Position numbers and translations under genes: made by a program
NCBI GenBank assembly: GCA_003455565.1
Contig: DMQW01000084.1
Location: forward strand, 1-5,711
DNA length: 5,711 bases
Source: Limisphaerales bacterium
GTDB taxonomy: Bacteria > Verrucomicrobiota > Verrucomicrobiia > Limisphaerales > UBA11358
Direction of reading: 5' to 3'
Notes under the pieces: model-generated
Told to the model about the DNA's origin: nothing
Databases searched by the model: none
The model's input: the letters and a program-made list of their open reading frames with translations, nothing else
Shown: piece after piece, positions 5,135 to 5,711 of the stretch
Numbering within the stretch: position 1 is the first letter of the stretch
How the letters are laid out: each line of letters starts with the position of its first letter

Positions 5135-5711
5135 TCATTCCAGTTCCGCCACGCTTTCGGCCACGGCGGACACCATTTTCCGCAACTGCGCCGGCGTTGT
5201 GCAATACGGCGGCATCAGCACCATCACGTTGCCGATGGGCCGCGTCAGCACTCCGCGCTTTGCCATCGCCTCGCACACGCGTATGCCTGCGCGCTCGCGC
5301 AAGGCGAACGGCTCGCGCGTCCGCCAGTTTTTAACGAGTTCAATTCCCGCCACCAGGCCGGCCTGCCGGATGTCACCGACGTTCGGCAGCGACCAAAGCG
5401 TTTGCAATTCCTCATGCAGATTTTTTTGCAGGTGCACGCGCTGCCGCACTGATTTTTCCGTCTGCAAAATTTCCAGGCTGGCCAGCGCCGCCGCCGCGCC
5501 GAGTTGATTTCCGGAATAACTGTGGCCGTGGAAAAAAGTTTTGAACTCCTCATATTCGCCGAGGAACGCGTCAAAAATCTTCTGCGTCGTGAGCGTCGCC
5601 GCCATCGGCAGATAACCGCCGGTCAAACCTTTCGCCACGCACAAAAAATCCGGGCGAACATTTTCGAGCTGGCAGGCGAATAGAAATTTTGAATTTTTAA
5701 TTTTTAATTTT
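5135..5711 (-). CDS. bioA: Adenosylmethionine-8-amino-7-oxononanoate aminotransferase (BioA), C-terminal part
   Basis: BioA is a PLP-dependent, fold type I (class III) aminotransferase. It converts KAPA to DAPA in the cytoplasm with S-adenosylmethionine as amino donor, the penultimate stage of biotin synthesis. About 180 residues of a protein that usually has 420-450 are visible, and the 5' part runs off the window. Diagnostic segments are LFACQLENVRPDFLCVAKGLTGGYLPMAAT, whose Lys (codon 5630-5632) is the PLP-binding residue, then FFHGHSYSGNQLGAAAALASLEIL, the phosphate-contact region. The late RPIGNVMVLMPP carries the Arg equivalent to E. coli Arg391, which binds the KAPA carboxylate. The C-terminus ends normally at VAELE. 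The segment before LFACQ should read like GFGRTG, but here it is Lys/Asn/Ile-rich (KLKIKNSKF) and is encoded by an AT-rich heptamer repeat. The gene is therefore interrupted or misassembled at the right edge. A related class III aminotransferase is possible but less likely given the Arg motif. No other bio gene is in view. Confidence 0.88.
   Translation of the reverse strand, partial: KLKIKNSKFLFACQLENVRPDFLCVAKGLTGGYLPMAATLTTQKIFDAFLGEYEEFKTFFHGHSYSGNQLGAAAALASLEILQTEKSVRQRVHLQKNLHEELQTLWSLPNVGDIRQAGLVAGIELVKNWRTREPFALRERAGIRVCEAMAKRGVLTRPIGNVMVLMPPYCTTPAQLRKMVSAVAESVAELE
5685..5711. repeat. AT-rich heptamer microsatellite at the window edge
   Basis: Units AATTTTG, AATTTTT, AATTTTT and a partial AATTTT follow each other without gaps and run off the right edge. 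The tract lies where bioA should encode its conserved GFGRTG segment. Its base composition contrasts sharply with the GC-rich coding sequence around it. It may be a genuine insertion or the point where an assembly broke in a repeat present at many sites. Confidence 0.8.

Noticed and set aside
4955..5452. 165-codon plus-strand open frame
   Set aside because: It is antisense to bioA and the fragment after it. The His/Arg-rich composition is typical of a shadow frame.

Overview
The window looks like a piece of a bacterial chromosome from the PVC group, most likely Verrucomicrobiota (Pedosphaera/Limisphaerales type). This is an inference. It rests on a C-terminal remnant of an H-x9-DG pseudopilin-like protein, on membrane-anchored and secreted hypothetical proteins of a style I associate with that phylum, and on short GC-rich palindromes and an AT-rich heptamer repeat between genes. 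No rRNA, tRNA, CRISPR array or transposase is visible. The odd length, and the AT-repeat at the right edge inside a gene, suggest a short assembly contig.

Layout. Positions 22-186 (+) hold a short remnant of a pseudopilin-like protein, with a stop codon just before it. Positions 187-825 contain no convincing gene. Most of this stretch is a strongly degenerate tandem array with an exact 21-bp period, about 25 units from 219 to 743. A candidate promoter follows it. Positions 826-2091 (+) encode a complete NADP-dependent isocitrate dehydrogenase (icd) with an intact active site and phosphorylatable serine. A perfect 9-bp palindrome lies in the convergent gap after icd.

Everything from 2151 to the right edge reads on the minus strand. 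In transcription order these are the 3' part of a bioA-type aminotransferase (5135-5711, cut by the window), a 147-codon fragment in the same frame directly after the bioA stop (4688-5131), a 576-residue membrane-anchored hypothetical protein with a good ribosome binding site (2861-4591), a 64-bp inverted-repeat region, and a 200-residue hypothetical protein with a probable Ig-like C-terminal fold and a doubtful N-terminus (2151-2753).

The only clear metabolic roles are the TCA cycle (Icd) and biotin synthesis (BioA). The genes do not form an obvious functional unit. The minus-strand neighbours are close enough for some co-transcription, but their functions do not explain each other.

The most unusual element is the 21-bp array. 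It has no spacers, it keeps register over more than 500 bp while its sequence has diverged strongly, and several reading frames stay nearly open through it. It could be a decayed heptad-repeat gene or a phased DNA or RNA element. The sequence alone does not decide between these.
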